A stretch of DNA of 64,000 bases. It comes from Actinomyces sp. oral taxon 170 str. F0386. GTDB lineage: Bacteria > Actinomycetota > Actinomycetes > Actinomycetales > Actinomycetaceae. The stretch lies in assembly GCF_000195595.1 (NCBI RefSeq), contig NZ_GL882530.1, forward strand, positions 47,343 through 111,342, given 5' to 3'. This document shows, piece after piece, positions 32,801 through 41,362 of the stretch. The translations under genes were made by a program, and so were the position numbers. The number at the start of each line of letters is the position of its first letter. Positions within the stretch are counted from its first letter, which is position 1. The notes beneath the pieces were generated by a model. That model ran no database searches, was not told where the DNA came from, and was given only the letters and a program-made list of their open reading frames with translations.

Positions 32801-35296
32801 TCAGCGCGCCGGAGCGTCCGCGCCGCTCAGAGTCCTGATCGCCGCGTCCACGCCGTCGATGAGCTCGGGCGTCACCGCGAGGGCCGCCGACCCGGCCCGG
32901 TAGGTCATCCCGGGAATGGGCGTGTAGAGGACACTGGCCTCCAGGGACGTCCGCCCCTCCTTGACGGCCTGCCACAGCTCGGGATCCTCGTGGAGGAACC
33001 GTGTGACGCGCTCATCGGTGGCCAGGTGCTCCAGGACGTTGTCGGCCGACTTGTGCGCCGCCCTGCCCGGTAGCCTGCGAGGAGGAATATCGGTCTCGTC
33101 GTCATCATCGATCGTGGGAGCCGCCCCCTGGTACTCGACGACGACCAGTTGGGCCCCGCTGGGTGAGAGGGCCAGCGCATGGACCGGGCTGTTGACCGGC
33201 CGCTGATCGATCGCGCTGCCACGGAAGGCGTCGGTGATCCGGAAGCCCTCCAGGACGGCGAACTGCTCACCGTTGGAGGTATTGAGCCGACGTGAGACGT
33301 CCAGGATCTCGGCCTGCTGCTCCGCCACCGAGGCGGCCAGGTCACGCATCTCGCCGACCACCTGGGAATCGGCACCGGAGTCGGCCAGATCGGCGACGGT
33401 CTCATCGAGACGGCTGGGCTCCAGGGCATCGACACCGACGACGCCCAGAGACTCGGCGAGCTTCTGAAGACGCGCGATGTCGGCCTCAACCGCCACCTGA
33501 CGCTTGGTGCGCGCCGTGAACAGCTCCTGGCTCTCGGAGAAGCTCTCGGCGGCCCGGATCCGCCGGTTGACGGAGAGCTCAGCGGCCAGATCGGTGCCGC
33601 CGCCCGCCGGACTCGCGCTCAGGGCCGAGCGCGGCATGTAGGTCGTGGCGAAGTCCAGCAGGCTCAGGGCCGCCTGCCCAGGAGTGAGCGTGATCAGGTA
33701 GCCCACGAGGCTGGTGGACGACGACGCCGTGCTGATGCGACGCCCCGGCGCCCCCAAAGCCAGGACGAGTGCGAGGCTCATGGCCACCGCGGCCAGCGCA
33801 CCGATCGTGTAGAGGAGCCCCTGGGCACCGCTCAACCCGCCCCACCACTGGGAGAGCAGGCGAGGCAGAGCCGACAGGAACAGGTCGTCCTCGGTCTCCT
33901 TGAGCTCAGGGGCGAGCTGCCAGACAGTGCGCACCTCGTACATGCAGCACAGCAGGAACAGCACGACGCTCACCACCAGGATCCCCAACCGGAAGCCCTG
34001 GCGAGCGTTCGGCTCGGCGCCCGGCGTCGTGGCCTCCATGGCATCGGCCCTCACACCGCGCACCTGCTCGGCGGTGGCCCGCCCGGCCCGCATGGCGTAG
34101 AGGCGCCCCTGGCGAAGGTCCCCGTAGGCGCCCCAGGTGACGGCCAGGTCGCCCCAGGTGAAATTCGCCAGCGCCACCACGGAGACGATGAGAGCGCGCA
34201 CGAACGGTGGTGCCTCGGTGAGATTGGGGTAGCGGGGAGCCGGCGCCCCGGCCACGGTCCAGCCGTGCACGCCCGCGTAGGCCCGGCGGTGGGCGTCCAG
34301 GAGCAGGCAGGCGGCCATGAGGATGACGGACAGGGGGATGGCGCTCAGGCCCCCGCCGTTGACCCGCCACAGGAACATGAGCAGGGCCGGGAAGCCGCCG
34401 CCGGAGTCGCTCTGGCCGAGCTGCTGAGCGATTCTGGCGATATAGGTGGCGTGGTCGCTCACCGACTGCAGGATGACCACCGCCGGCAGGATCCAGGCCA
34501 CGACCCGCAACCATATGAGGTTCCTGGCCCCCTCGAAGGCCGGCGAGTCCTTGAGGCGCCACAGCGTGATCGCCAGGGCCACCGCCATCGTGATGTTCGC
34601 GGTGCTTACCTGGTTGCTGACCGCCAGGACGTTGCTGTTCTCCTGGGTCATCGACCCCGAGGTCCATGGGTTGAAGGAGAAGGGCAGGCGCCCGTTGCCC
34701 AGGACCGAGGAGAGCATGCTGTTCTCCTCAAGCGCACGGATGCCGTCATTGACGGCCGTCAGGCCGGCGCCTGCGGCGAAGCCGAGCAGGGCCCAGTCGG
34801 AGGCCGCCAGCCGGCGCATCCGGCCCGGTGCCAGGAACACGACGAGCACCAGGGGAACCAGTGGGCTGAGCACCTCCAGGGCGATGGTCAGGGCGATACT
34901 CATCCCGTTGCCCATGGCGGACAGTCCCGCTCGGGTGCGTACGGAGCTCATGATGACGGCCACGACGAATGACCACACGGCGCCGACGCCGTACATGAGG
35001 AGCACCGAGCGCCAGCTGATGGTGCGCGTCCGTGCCAGCAGAGCCACCACCATGAGGCACACAGCCATGAACACCGCCGGGACGGCGGCGTAGGCCAACC
35101 GCGGCACCACCACCAGGGCGGCGATGAGCAGCGGGATCATGATGGCGTAGGCTCCGCGCACCACCAGGCTCAGGGCGCTGGATAAGCCCGGGTGGCGGCT
35201 CCACCAGCGCCGGTAGGCGGAGGCGGCCTCCTGCCACCGTTCGGGAGGAACCGCACGGTATACCGGTGTTGCTGCGATGTTGATGGGCGCAGTCAT
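32801..35296 (-). CDS. Large orphan multi-pass membrane protein with soluble C-terminal domain
   Basis: An 831-residue protein that I do not recognise with confidence. The first 560 residues contain about eleven membrane segments. Residues about 560-831 are soluble: a helical, probably coiled-coil stretch (ARTKRQVAVEADIARLQKLA; later DLAASVAEQQAEILDVSRRL), an acidic DDDDETD run, and a globular end. The segment LAPGRMRRLAASDWALLGFA, continuing AGAGLTAVNDGIRALEE, resembles the core of PrsW intramembrane proteases, but the catalytic glutamates are not evident, so any relation is remote. Base composition matches the genome. It occupies the place of purN, opposite to the flanking genes. Confidence 0.8.
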   Translation of the reverse strand: MTAPINIAATPVYRAVPPERWQEAASAYRRWWSRHPGLSSALSLVVRGAYAIMIPLLIAALVVVPRLAYAAVPAVFMAVCLMVVALLARTRTISWRSVLLMYGVGAVWSFVVAVIMSSVRTRAGLSAMGNGMSIALTIALEVLSPLVPLVLVVFLAPGRMRRLAASDWALLGFAAGAGLTAVNDGIRALEENSMLSSVLGNGRLPFSFNPWTSGSMTQENSNVLAVSNQVSTANITMAVALAITLWRLKDSPAFEGARNLIWLRVVAWILPAVVILQSVSDHATYIARIAQQLGQSDSGGGFPALLMFLWRVNGGGLSAIPLSVILMAACLLLDAHRRAYAGVHGWTVAGAPAPRYPNLTEAPPFVRALIVSVVALANFTWGDLAVTWGAYGDLRQGRLYAMRAGRATAEQVRGVRADAMEATTPGAEPNARQGFRLGILVVSVVLFLLCCMYEVRTVWQLAPELKETEDDLFLSALPRLLSQWWGGLSGAQGLLYTIGALAAVAMSLALVLALGAPGRRISTASSSTSLVGYLITLTPGQAALSLLDFATTYMPRSALSASPAGGGTDLAAELSVNRRIRAAESFSESQELFTARTKRQVAVEADIARLQKLAESLGVVGVDALEPSRLDETVADLADSGADSQVVGEMRDLAASVAEQQAEILDVSRRLNTSNGEQFAVLEGFRITDAFRGSAIDQRPVNSPVHALALSPSGAQLVVVEYQGAAPTIDDDDETDIPPRRLPGRAAHKSADNVLEHLATDERVTRFLHEDPELWQAVKEGRTSLEASVLYTPIPGMTYRAGSAALAVTPELIDGVDAAIRTLSGADAPAR

Positions 35297-35589
35297 GTTG
35301 TGGACTGTATGCCGTATCTAAAGCCGCCCGCAAGGAAACAGGCCGTTCGGTCGACCGGTTCACCAGCAGCGACATCGCCGATGACGACCGGCCCACCGAA
35401 CGGCAGATGAAATCGTCAGGCGCTGTAGGTCCTGCCGGTGAGGGGCCCTACCGTCCTGACCGCTCTGGTCCGGCTCGGTCGCAACGACGTCGGCCATGCA
35501 CCCAGGTACCCAGGGGCTTCAGGGCGCTCAGCAGACCGGTGGCGTCGTCCCGTCGGATTCTGCGAGAGCGGTCGGCAGGGCCCACCCGA

Positions 35590-35595
35590 TAGGAT
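35590..35595 (+). promoter_or_regulatory. -10 box of purH
   Basis: TAGGAT here would start transcription near 35602, exactly at the 5' side of the riboswitch P1 stem. Upstream, 35297-35589 holds no recognisable gene; this is where purN would be in related genomes. Confidence 0.6.
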
Positions 35596-35601
35596 GGTCC
35601 C

Positions 35602-35690
35602 GGCCGCAACTGGCGAGGGTGGGGAACCACCGGGGAGTGGCCGAGGCCGTCCACGTGCGGGACGTCGCCCGCCTGGGCGTCCCGTGCCCC
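35602..35690 (+). ncRNA. ZTP (pfl) riboswitch upstream of purH
   Basis: The segment carries the two conserved parts of the ZTP aptamer. First is a pseudoknot-forming domain with ACTGGCG, a stem GGTGG-GGAA-CCACC (35618-35631) and the following GGGGAG. Second is a terminal stem GGGACG/CGTCCC (35659-35683) whose loop carries the hallmark CCGCCTGGGC (35669-35678). A small hairpin GTGG...CCAC links them. The aptamer binds ZTP/ZMP, the purine intermediates that accumulate when 10-formyltetrahydrofolate is short, and PurH consumes ZMP. No T-rich terminator is visible before the purH start, so control may be translational. Confidence 0.85.
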
Positions 35691-35711
35691 TCACGCCGTA
35701 CCAGGAGCGCC

Positions 35712-37499
35712 ATGTCCCCGTCGTCCCAGTCCTCGCAGTCCGTAAATCAGACAGTCCCCACCGCTCACGTCCCCACTGAGGGCCTCGTCAGTCCCGATCG
35801 CTTCCCTGTGCGCCGCGCCCTCGTATCCGTCTACGACAAGACCGGCCTCGTCCCGCTCGCCCGGGCCCTGGCCGACGCCGGCGTCGAGATCGTCTCCACC
35901 GGCTCCACCGCCGCCACCATCGCCGCAGCGGGCCTGGCCGTCACCCCGGTGGAGGAGGTCACCGGCTTCCCCGAGTGTCTCGAGGGCCGGGTCAAGACCC
36001 TCCATCCGGCTGTCCACGCCGGTATCCTCGCCGACCGCCGTAAGCCCGACCACCTCGACCAGCTGGGCACCCTGGGCGTGACCCCCATCGACCTCGTCAT
36101 CGTCAACCTCTACCCCTTCACCGACACCGTCGCCTCCGGCGCCCCCTTCGACGCCTGCGTCGAGCAGATCGATATCGGTGGCCCCACCATGTTGCGCGCC
36201 GCCGCCAAGAACCACCCGGCCGTCGCCGTGGTCACCAGCCCCGAGCGCTACGACGACGTCGCCGCCGCCGTGCGCGAGGGCGGCTTCACCCTGGCCGCCC
36301 GCCGCCGCCTGGCCGCCGAGGCCTTCGCCCACACCGCCGCCTACGACGCCGCCGTGTCCACGTGGCTGGCGGGCCAGGTCGAGACCGACGCCACCGACGC
36401 CGCGGACGAGACCGGCTCCGATGAACCGACCGCCCTGCCCGCCTACGTCGGCGTCGGCTACGAGCGCCTGGCGAGTCTGCGCTACGGGGAGAACCCCCAC
36501 CAGCGGGCCGCCGTCTACCGCACCGCCGGGGCGAGCGGGGGAGTGGCCGGCGCCCGCCAGCTCCACGGCAAGGCCATGAGCTACAACAACTACACCGACA
36601 CCGACGCCGCCGTGCGCGCCGCCTACGACCACGGCGAAGCCGTCACGGTGGCGGTCGTCAAGCACGCCAACCCCTGCGGCATCGCCGTCTCCGCCGACGG
36701 GGACGTCGCCGAGGCCCACCGCAAGGCCCACGCCTGCGACCCGGTCTCCGCCTACGGGGGCGTCATCGCCACCAACGCCACCGTCACCGCGGAGATGGCC
36801 CGGCAGATCAAGCCGATCTTCACCGAGGTCGTGGCCGCCCCCGCCTTCGACGATGAGGCCGTGGGGATCCTGTCGACCAAGAAGAACCTGCGCCTGCTGG
36901 TCGTCGAGGCCCCTCAGCGCGAGGGCTACGAGATCAAGCAGGTCTCCGGCGGAGCCGTTATCCAGGAGCGCGACGTGCTCAGTGCCGACGGTGACGACCC
37001 GGCGACCTGGACACTGGCCGCCGGGCCCGCCGCCGACGACGCCCTCCTGGCCGAGCTGGCCTTCGCCTGGCGCTCGGTGCGCGCCGTGCGCTCCAACGCC
37101 GTCCTCCTGGCCCAGGGCGGCGCCACCGTCGGTGTGGGCATGGGACAGGTCAACCGCGTCGACTCCTGCAAGCTGGCTGTTGAGCGCGCCAACACCCTGG
37201 GAGCCCGCTCCACCGGCGACGCCGCCAACGGCTCCCAGAAGGAGAAGGGCACTGTCGGTGGGGCCGATGCGTCCGAGGTCCTGGGGGACTCGGACGCCGT
37301 GCCGGAGCGCGCCCGCGGTGCCGTGGCCGCCTCCGACGCCTTCTTCCCCTTCGCCGACGGCCTCCGGGTGCTCATCGACGCCGGGGTTCGCGCCGTCGTC
37401 CAGCCCGGCGGGTCCATCCGGGACCAGGAGGTCATCGACGCCGCCCAGGCCGCCGGCGTCACCATGTACCTCACCGGCACCCGCCACTTCGCCCACTGA
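35712..37499 (+). CDS. purH: Bifunctional AICAR transformylase / IMP cyclohydrolase
   Basis: Performs the last two steps of IMP synthesis. ATG 35712 follows AGGAG and is preferred; the frame is open upstream through the riboswitch but has no similarity there. The N-terminal IMP cyclohydrolase domain includes [20 protein letters not shown] and [17 protein letters not shown]. The transformylase half includes [22 protein letters not shown] and ending motifs [11 protein letters not shown] and [12 protein letters not shown]. At 595 residues it is longer than the usual 510-530 because of a Ser-rich N-terminal lead, a short insert near residue 230, and another of about 40 residues before SDAFFPF. 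Confidence 0.96.
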   Translation: MSPSSQSSQSVNQTVPTAHVPTEGLVSPDRFPVRRALVSVYDKTGLVPLARALADAGVEIVSTGSTAATIAAAGLAVTPVEEVTGFPECLEGRVKTLHPAVHAGILADRRKPDHLDQLGTLGVTPIDLVIVNLYPFTDTVASGAPFDACVEQIDIGGPTMLRAAAKNHPAVAVVTSPERYDDVAAAVREGGFTLAARRRLAAEAFAHTAAYDAAVSTWLAGQVETDATDAADETGSDEPTALPAYVGVGYERLASLRYGENPHQRAAVYRTAGASGGVAGARQLHGKAMSYNNYTDTDAAVRAAYDHGEAVTVAVVKHANPCGIAVSADGDVAEAHRKAHACDPVSAYGGVIATNATVTAEMARQIKPIFTEVVAAPAFDDEAVGILSTKKNLRLLVVEAPQREGYEIKQVSGGAVIQERDVLSADGDDPATWTLAAGPAADDALLAELAFAWRSVRAVRSNAVLLAQGGATVGVGMGQVNRVDSCKLAVERANTLGARSTGDAANGSQKEKGTVGGADASEVLGDSDAVPERARGAVAASDAFFPFADGLRVLIDAGVRAVVQPGGSIRDQEVIDAAQAAGVTMYLTGTRHFAH

Positions 37500-37589
37500 C
37501 TCTCGGCGGCCTCGTGCCCGCAGTTCCATTCCGGGTGCGGGGCCGCTCCTTGAGGCGGAAGGTCGTGGACCGACGCCCCTGAGCGCCGA

Positions 37590-37595
37590 TAGGCT
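37590..37595 (+). promoter_or_regulatory. -10 box of a probably leaderless DUF3017 transcript
   Basis: TAGGCT is followed by seven bases and then the GTG at 37603. No ribosome binding site is present. Confidence 0.5.
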
Positions 37596-37602
37596 CACCA
37601 CC

Positions 37603-37902
37603 GTGACTCACGACCCGCATCCCCAGCAGGCCGAGCACAAGGAGCCCTACCGCACCATCTGTGTCGTCCTCGTGGCCATCGGCCTGGCGGCGGTTCCCGC
37701 CATCGCGCTGCTGGGACACCGCCGTATCGCCGTCCTGTGGGCGGCCACCGGGATCCTGGCGCTCGCCATTGTCAGGATCCAGCGCCCCGACGGCACCTGG
37801 CTGGCGGCTCGCACCCGCCTGTTCGACGTCGCCTTCGGTATCGGCCTGGCCGCGGTCCTGTTGCTCCTGTCCTCCTACGTCAACCTGCCCCACGTCATGT
37901 GA
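37603..37902 (+). CDS. DUF3017-family small membrane protein
   Basis: A 99-residue protein with three hydrophobic segments (about residues 18-37, 42-58 and 74-92) and the RIQRPDGTWLAARTRLFDVAFG region typical of DUF3017, a small actinobacterial family of unknown function usually found between purH and mdh. The start is GTG at 37603; in-frame extension upstream is an alternative-frame reading of purH and is not real. A TAGGCT box just before it suggests a leaderless mRNA in addition to read-through from purH. Confidence 0.8.
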   Translation: MTHDPHPQQAEHKEPYRTICVVLVAIGLAAVPAIALLGHRRIAVLWAATGILALAIVRIQRPDGTWLAARTRLFDVAFGIGLAAVLLLLSSYVNLPHVM

Positions 37903-38079
37903 GTGGCGGAACGCTCGGTGCGTGCTCCTGACCTTTCCCGTAGCCTGCAGGTCGTCTTCTGTGATCTGGGCCGTCTGCGCTCTCATTTCCTGGTCCGAGG
38001 CGGCGCCGCAACCGAACGGTGTGGCACGCTGGGGGTATTCAAGACGTTTTGTCACCTCCTTTCACACTGAAGGTCCCCT

Positions 38080-39432
38080 ATGTCAAGCAATCCCTCAGCC
38101 ACTCCCTCCCTGGGGCACCGCCTCAGCCACAGTATCCTGACCTGGGTCGTTGGTGCCATCGTGCTGGCCCTGCTCCTGGGATCGGTCCGGCTTGGCGGTC
38201 ACCCGATCATTCCCAAGGCAGTCGGCAACGTCTTCGCGACCTTCTCCGACCTGTTCAGCCAGTTCCTCAACTTCGCGATCCCGCTCATCATCATCGGCCT
38301 GGTCACCCCCGCCATCGCCGACCTGGGACGCGGCGCCGGCAAGTGGCTCGGCATCACCACGGCCCTGGCCTACACCTCCACCCTCTTCGCCGGATTCCTC
38401 ACCTTCCTGGTGTGCGCAGCCACCTTCCCCCGCCTGCTCGCCGGGACATCCCTGGCCAATGTCGCCAAGCCCGAGGGGGCGCTGAGCAGCTACTTCACCG
38501 TGGAGATGCCCCCGCCGGTCGAGGTCATGACCGCGCTGCTGCTCTCCTTCATCTTCGGCATCGGCCTGTCCCTGGTTCCCCGAGGCGTCCTGCGCAAGGG
38601 CTCCATCGAGTTCCGGGCCATCATCACCCGCCTCATCGAACGGATGATCATCCCCCTGCTGCCGCTGCACATCTTCGGCATCTTCCTCAACCTCACCTAC
38701 ACGGGCGCCGCCGGCTCGGTCATGAAGGCCCTGTTGAAGGTCGTCGTCGTGGTCCTCATCCTCGAGGTCGTCATCCTGGCCATCCAGTTCATCGTCGCCG
38801 GGGTCATCGGACGCAAGAACCCGCTCAAGGCCCTGCTCACCATGCTTCCGGCGTACCTGACGGCCCTGGGCACCTCCTCCTCGGCGGCCACGATCCCGGT
38901 CACCCTGCGCCAGACGAGGAAGAACGGCGTCTCCGACGCGGTCGCCTCCTTCACCATCCCCCTGTGCGCCACGATCCACTTGGCCGGATCGACCTCGAAG
39001 ATCTTCTCCTTCGCCTTCGCCATCGTCCTCACCCAGGACCTGAACGTGAGCACCGCCCAGTGGGCCGGGTTCATCTTCATGCTCGGTATCACCATGGTGG
39101 CGGCTCCGGGCGTGCCCGGGGGCGCCATCATGGCTGCCACCGGCCTGCTGTCCTCCATGCTCGGTTTCAACGACCAGCAGGTGGCCCTCATGATCGCCAC
39201 CTACATCGCCCTGGACTCCTTCGGGACCGCCACCAACGTTACGGGAGACGGCGCCATCGCCATCATCGTAGACCGCATGGCGGGCGGCTCCGTCAATGAC
39301 GAGGGCGACCCGGAGAACGCCCGCGAGCTCTCCTTCGACGGTATGGCCTACCTCGACGCCGTCAGCGTCGAAGGCGTCGTCAGCCCCGAGGAGCTCGAGG
39401 CCTCCGCCGCCGCCACCCGCTCCGGGGAGTAG
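38080..39432 (+). CDS. Sodium/proton:dicarboxylate symporter (DAACS family)
   Basis: A 450-residue secondary transporter that would import acidic amino acids, C4-dicarboxylates or serine/threonine-like substrates. Characteristic segments are FSQFLNFAIPLIIIGLVTPA, the hairpin region LGTSSSAATIPVTLRQTRKN, PLCATIHLAGSTSKIFSFAF, GVPGGAIMAATGLL, and DSFGTATNVTGDGAIAIIVD. The last differs from the NMDGT motif of glutamate transporters, so the substrate is unclear. GAAGG lies seven bases before the ATG. It interrupts the usual DUF3017-mdh adjacency together with the ABC genes. Confidence 0.88.
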   Translation: MSSNPSATPSLGHRLSHSILTWVVGAIVLALLLGSVRLGGHPIIPKAVGNVFATFSDLFSQFLNFAIPLIIIGLVTPAIADLGRGAGKWLGITTALAYTSTLFAGFLTFLVCAATFPRLLAGTSLANVAKPEGALSSYFTVEMPPPVEVMTALLLSFIFGIGLSLVPRGVLRKGSIEFRAIITRLIERMIIPLLPLHIFGIFLNLTYTGAAGSVMKALLKVVVVVLILEVVILAIQFIVAGVIGRKNPLKALLTMLPAYLTALGTSSSAATIPVTLRQTRKNGVSDAVASFTIPLCATIHLAGSTSKIFSFAFAIVLTQDLNVSTAQWAGFIFMLGITMVAAPGVPGGAIMAATGLLSSMLGFNDQQVALMIATYIALDSFGTATNVTGDGAIAIIVDRMAGGSVNDEGDPENARELSFDGMAYLDAVSVEGVVSPEELEASAAATRSGE

Positions 39433-39444
39433 ATCGCAGTCACT

Positions 39445-39485
39445 CGATCGGGCGCTGGGAGTCACCGACTTTCGGCGCCCGATCG
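39445..39485. terminator. Bidirectional terminator hairpin
   Basis: Perfect 11-base arms CGATCGGGCGC (39445-39455) and GCGCCCGATCG (39475-39485) with a 19-base loop lie between the convergent symporter and ABC exporter genes. There is no T tract, as is common in actinobacteria. Confidence 0.6.
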
Positions 39486-39514
39486 TCGTGTCGGCCTGAG
39501 TCCGTCTGAACCGG

Positions 39515-41362
39515 TCAGTGCCCGCGGGCGGTGAGTGTGCGCAGCGGTCCGGGCTCGCTCAGGAGCTTGGCCGGCGGGCCCGCCTGCACCACCGTGCCCG
39601 CATCCATGACGACGACGTGGTCGGCCTGCTCCGACCACTGCAGGCGGTGGGTGATCTCGATGATCGTGGCCTGCGGCAGGTAGGTGCGCACCCCGATGCG
39701 CACCCGCTCGTCCAGGTCTGGGTCCAGGTGTGAGGTGAACTCGTCGAGGATGAGTACCCCGGGACGGGCGAGGAGGGCCCGTGCCAGCGCCAGACGCTGC
39801 CGCTGGCCCCCGGACAGGGACTGGCCGCGCTCGCCCACGAGGGTGTCGTAGCCGTCCTCGAGGGCCTCAATGTCCTCATCGATGCAGGCGGCCCTGCAGG
39901 CCCGGAGGACCTGGGCGTCACTGGCCGACGGCGCCGCCAGGCGAACATTGTCGGCGATGGTGGCCCGCATGAGATGGACCCGCTGATCCACCATCCCGAT
40001 CTCCTGGTAGAGGCTGAGCGCGCGCAGATCGGCCACGTCCTGGCCGTCGATGAGGATACGGCCCGACGTCGGCTCATCGAAGCGCACCGCCAGCTGGGCC
40101 AGCGTCGACTTGCCCGAGCCCGAGGCCCCCACGATGCAGGTCCACTTGCCGGCCCTGGCTCGCAGGCTCACACCGCGCACGGCCTGAGCGGCGGTGCTGG
40201 GATAGGAGTAGCTCACGTCCTGCCACAGGACCTCGTGGGAGATCCCGCTGGTCAGCTCCTGAGCGCCGTCGCGCACCTCCACGGGGGCGTTGACGACCTC
40301 CCACACCCTCTCGGCCGAGGCGAAGGAGGCGTTGAGTGCGCCGGCGAGCTCCTCGACACCGCGTACGGTCTCGGTCATCCGCAGTACCGCGGCTGCAGCG
40401 GCCGTCAGAAGGGGCACGCCCGCTCCAGAACCGGTGGTCGGCAGCATCGACCCGATCATGACGACGACGATCGGTGCGATCAAACTCGCCAGCTGGTTGA
40501 CGCCTCGGCGCACTGCCGCCCACTGGCCGGTGGGACGCGAGGCGCCGGTGATCTCGGCGTCGATCCTGGCCATCTCATCGAGACGCTCCTGGCCACGCCC
40601 GTACCCGACGACCTCGCTCATGCCCTGGATGGTGTCGGTGACGTGCTGGGTGAGGTCCGCTCTCAACGCCGAGGCTGATCGAGAGGCCTCCAGAGAGGCA
40701 CCAGACCCCAGACGCGGCACGATGAACAGCTGAAGCACCACGAGGGGAAGCACCGTCAGAGCCACCGGCCAGGACACCTTGAGGCCGATGGCCGTGAGTA
40801 CCACGATCGGGGTGATGACGGCCGAGACCGCCGGAGCGAGGGTGTGGGCGAAGAAGACCTCGATGCGGTCGACGTCCTTGGTGGCCCGTGACAGCAGATC
40901 GCCCGAGCGGGACGTCGTGCCGACCCTGGGGGAACGGGGGATGAGTGAGCGGAAGATCTGACCGCGCAGCAGCTCAAGAGCTTTGAAGGCCACAAGGTGG
41001 CCGAGGAACTGCTCGACGTAGCGCAGGGCCGCCTTGAGCAGCGATAGCCCCGCCATGACTGTCAGCATCGGCCACATGGCGGGCACAGGTGACTTGTTCA
41101 CCATCGCCAGCCCCGTCGAGGCCACGGCGTAGGCGCCCAGGGCGAACAGGGCCACGCCGCTGAGCGCGTCGATGATGCGGCACAGAGTGGAGGCCAGGAG
41201 GGGTGGGAGCACCGGGCGGGTGACTCCCAGCAGCCAGCGCACCAGCGTCGCACGCGACGGACGCTCCTGCGTGGAGGAACCGGTTCGAGTCGTCGCGCTG
41301 TGCCCATCTGATCCGACGGCATCACTTGATCGGGGTGCTGGCGATTGCCTGGACCGGATCAT
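39515..41362 (-). CDS. ABC exporter half-transporter (second subunit, CydC-like)
   Basis: A 615-residue fused membrane and ATPase protein. Six membrane helices occupy about residues 55-330. The ATPase domain has Walker A VGASGSGKSTL, signature QSLSGGQRQRLALARALLA and Walker B GVLILDEFTSHLD, all intact. The layout resembles CydC, which exports thiols (cysteine/glutathione) for cytochrome bd assembly, but there is no cydAB gene in view, so peptide or drug export is equally possible. Its start overlaps the stop of the upstream ABC gene by four bases (ATGA), implying obligate co-translation as a heterodimer. Confidence 0.88.
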   Translation of the reverse strand: MIRSRQSPAPRSSDAVGSDGHSATTRTGSSTQERPSRATLVRWLLGVTRPVLPPLLASTLCRIIDALSGVALFALGAYAVASTGLAMVNKSPVPAMWPMLTVMAGLSLLKAALRYVEQFLGHLVAFKALELLRGQIFRSLIPRSPRVGTTSRSGDLLSRATKDVDRIEVFFAHTLAPAVSAVITPIVVLTAIGLKVSWPVALTVLPLVVLQLFIVPRLGSGASLEASRSASALRADLTQHVTDTIQGMSEVVGYGRGQERLDEMARIDAEITGASRPTGQWAAVRRGVNQLASLIAPIVVVMIGSMLPTTGSGAGVPLLTAAAAAVLRMTETVRGVEELAGALNASFASAERVWEVVNAPVEVRDGAQELTSGISHEVLWQDVSYSYPSTAAQAVRGVSLRARAGKWTCIVGASGSGKSTLAQLAVRFDEPTSGRILIDGQDVADLRALSLYQEIGMVDQRVHLMRATIADNVRLAAPSASDAQVLRACRAACIDEDIEALEDGYDTLVGERGQSLSGGQRQRLALARALLARPGVLILDEFTSHLDPDLDERVRIGVRTYLPQATIIEITHRLQWSEQADHVVVMDAGTVVQAGPPAKLLSEPGPLRTLTARGH

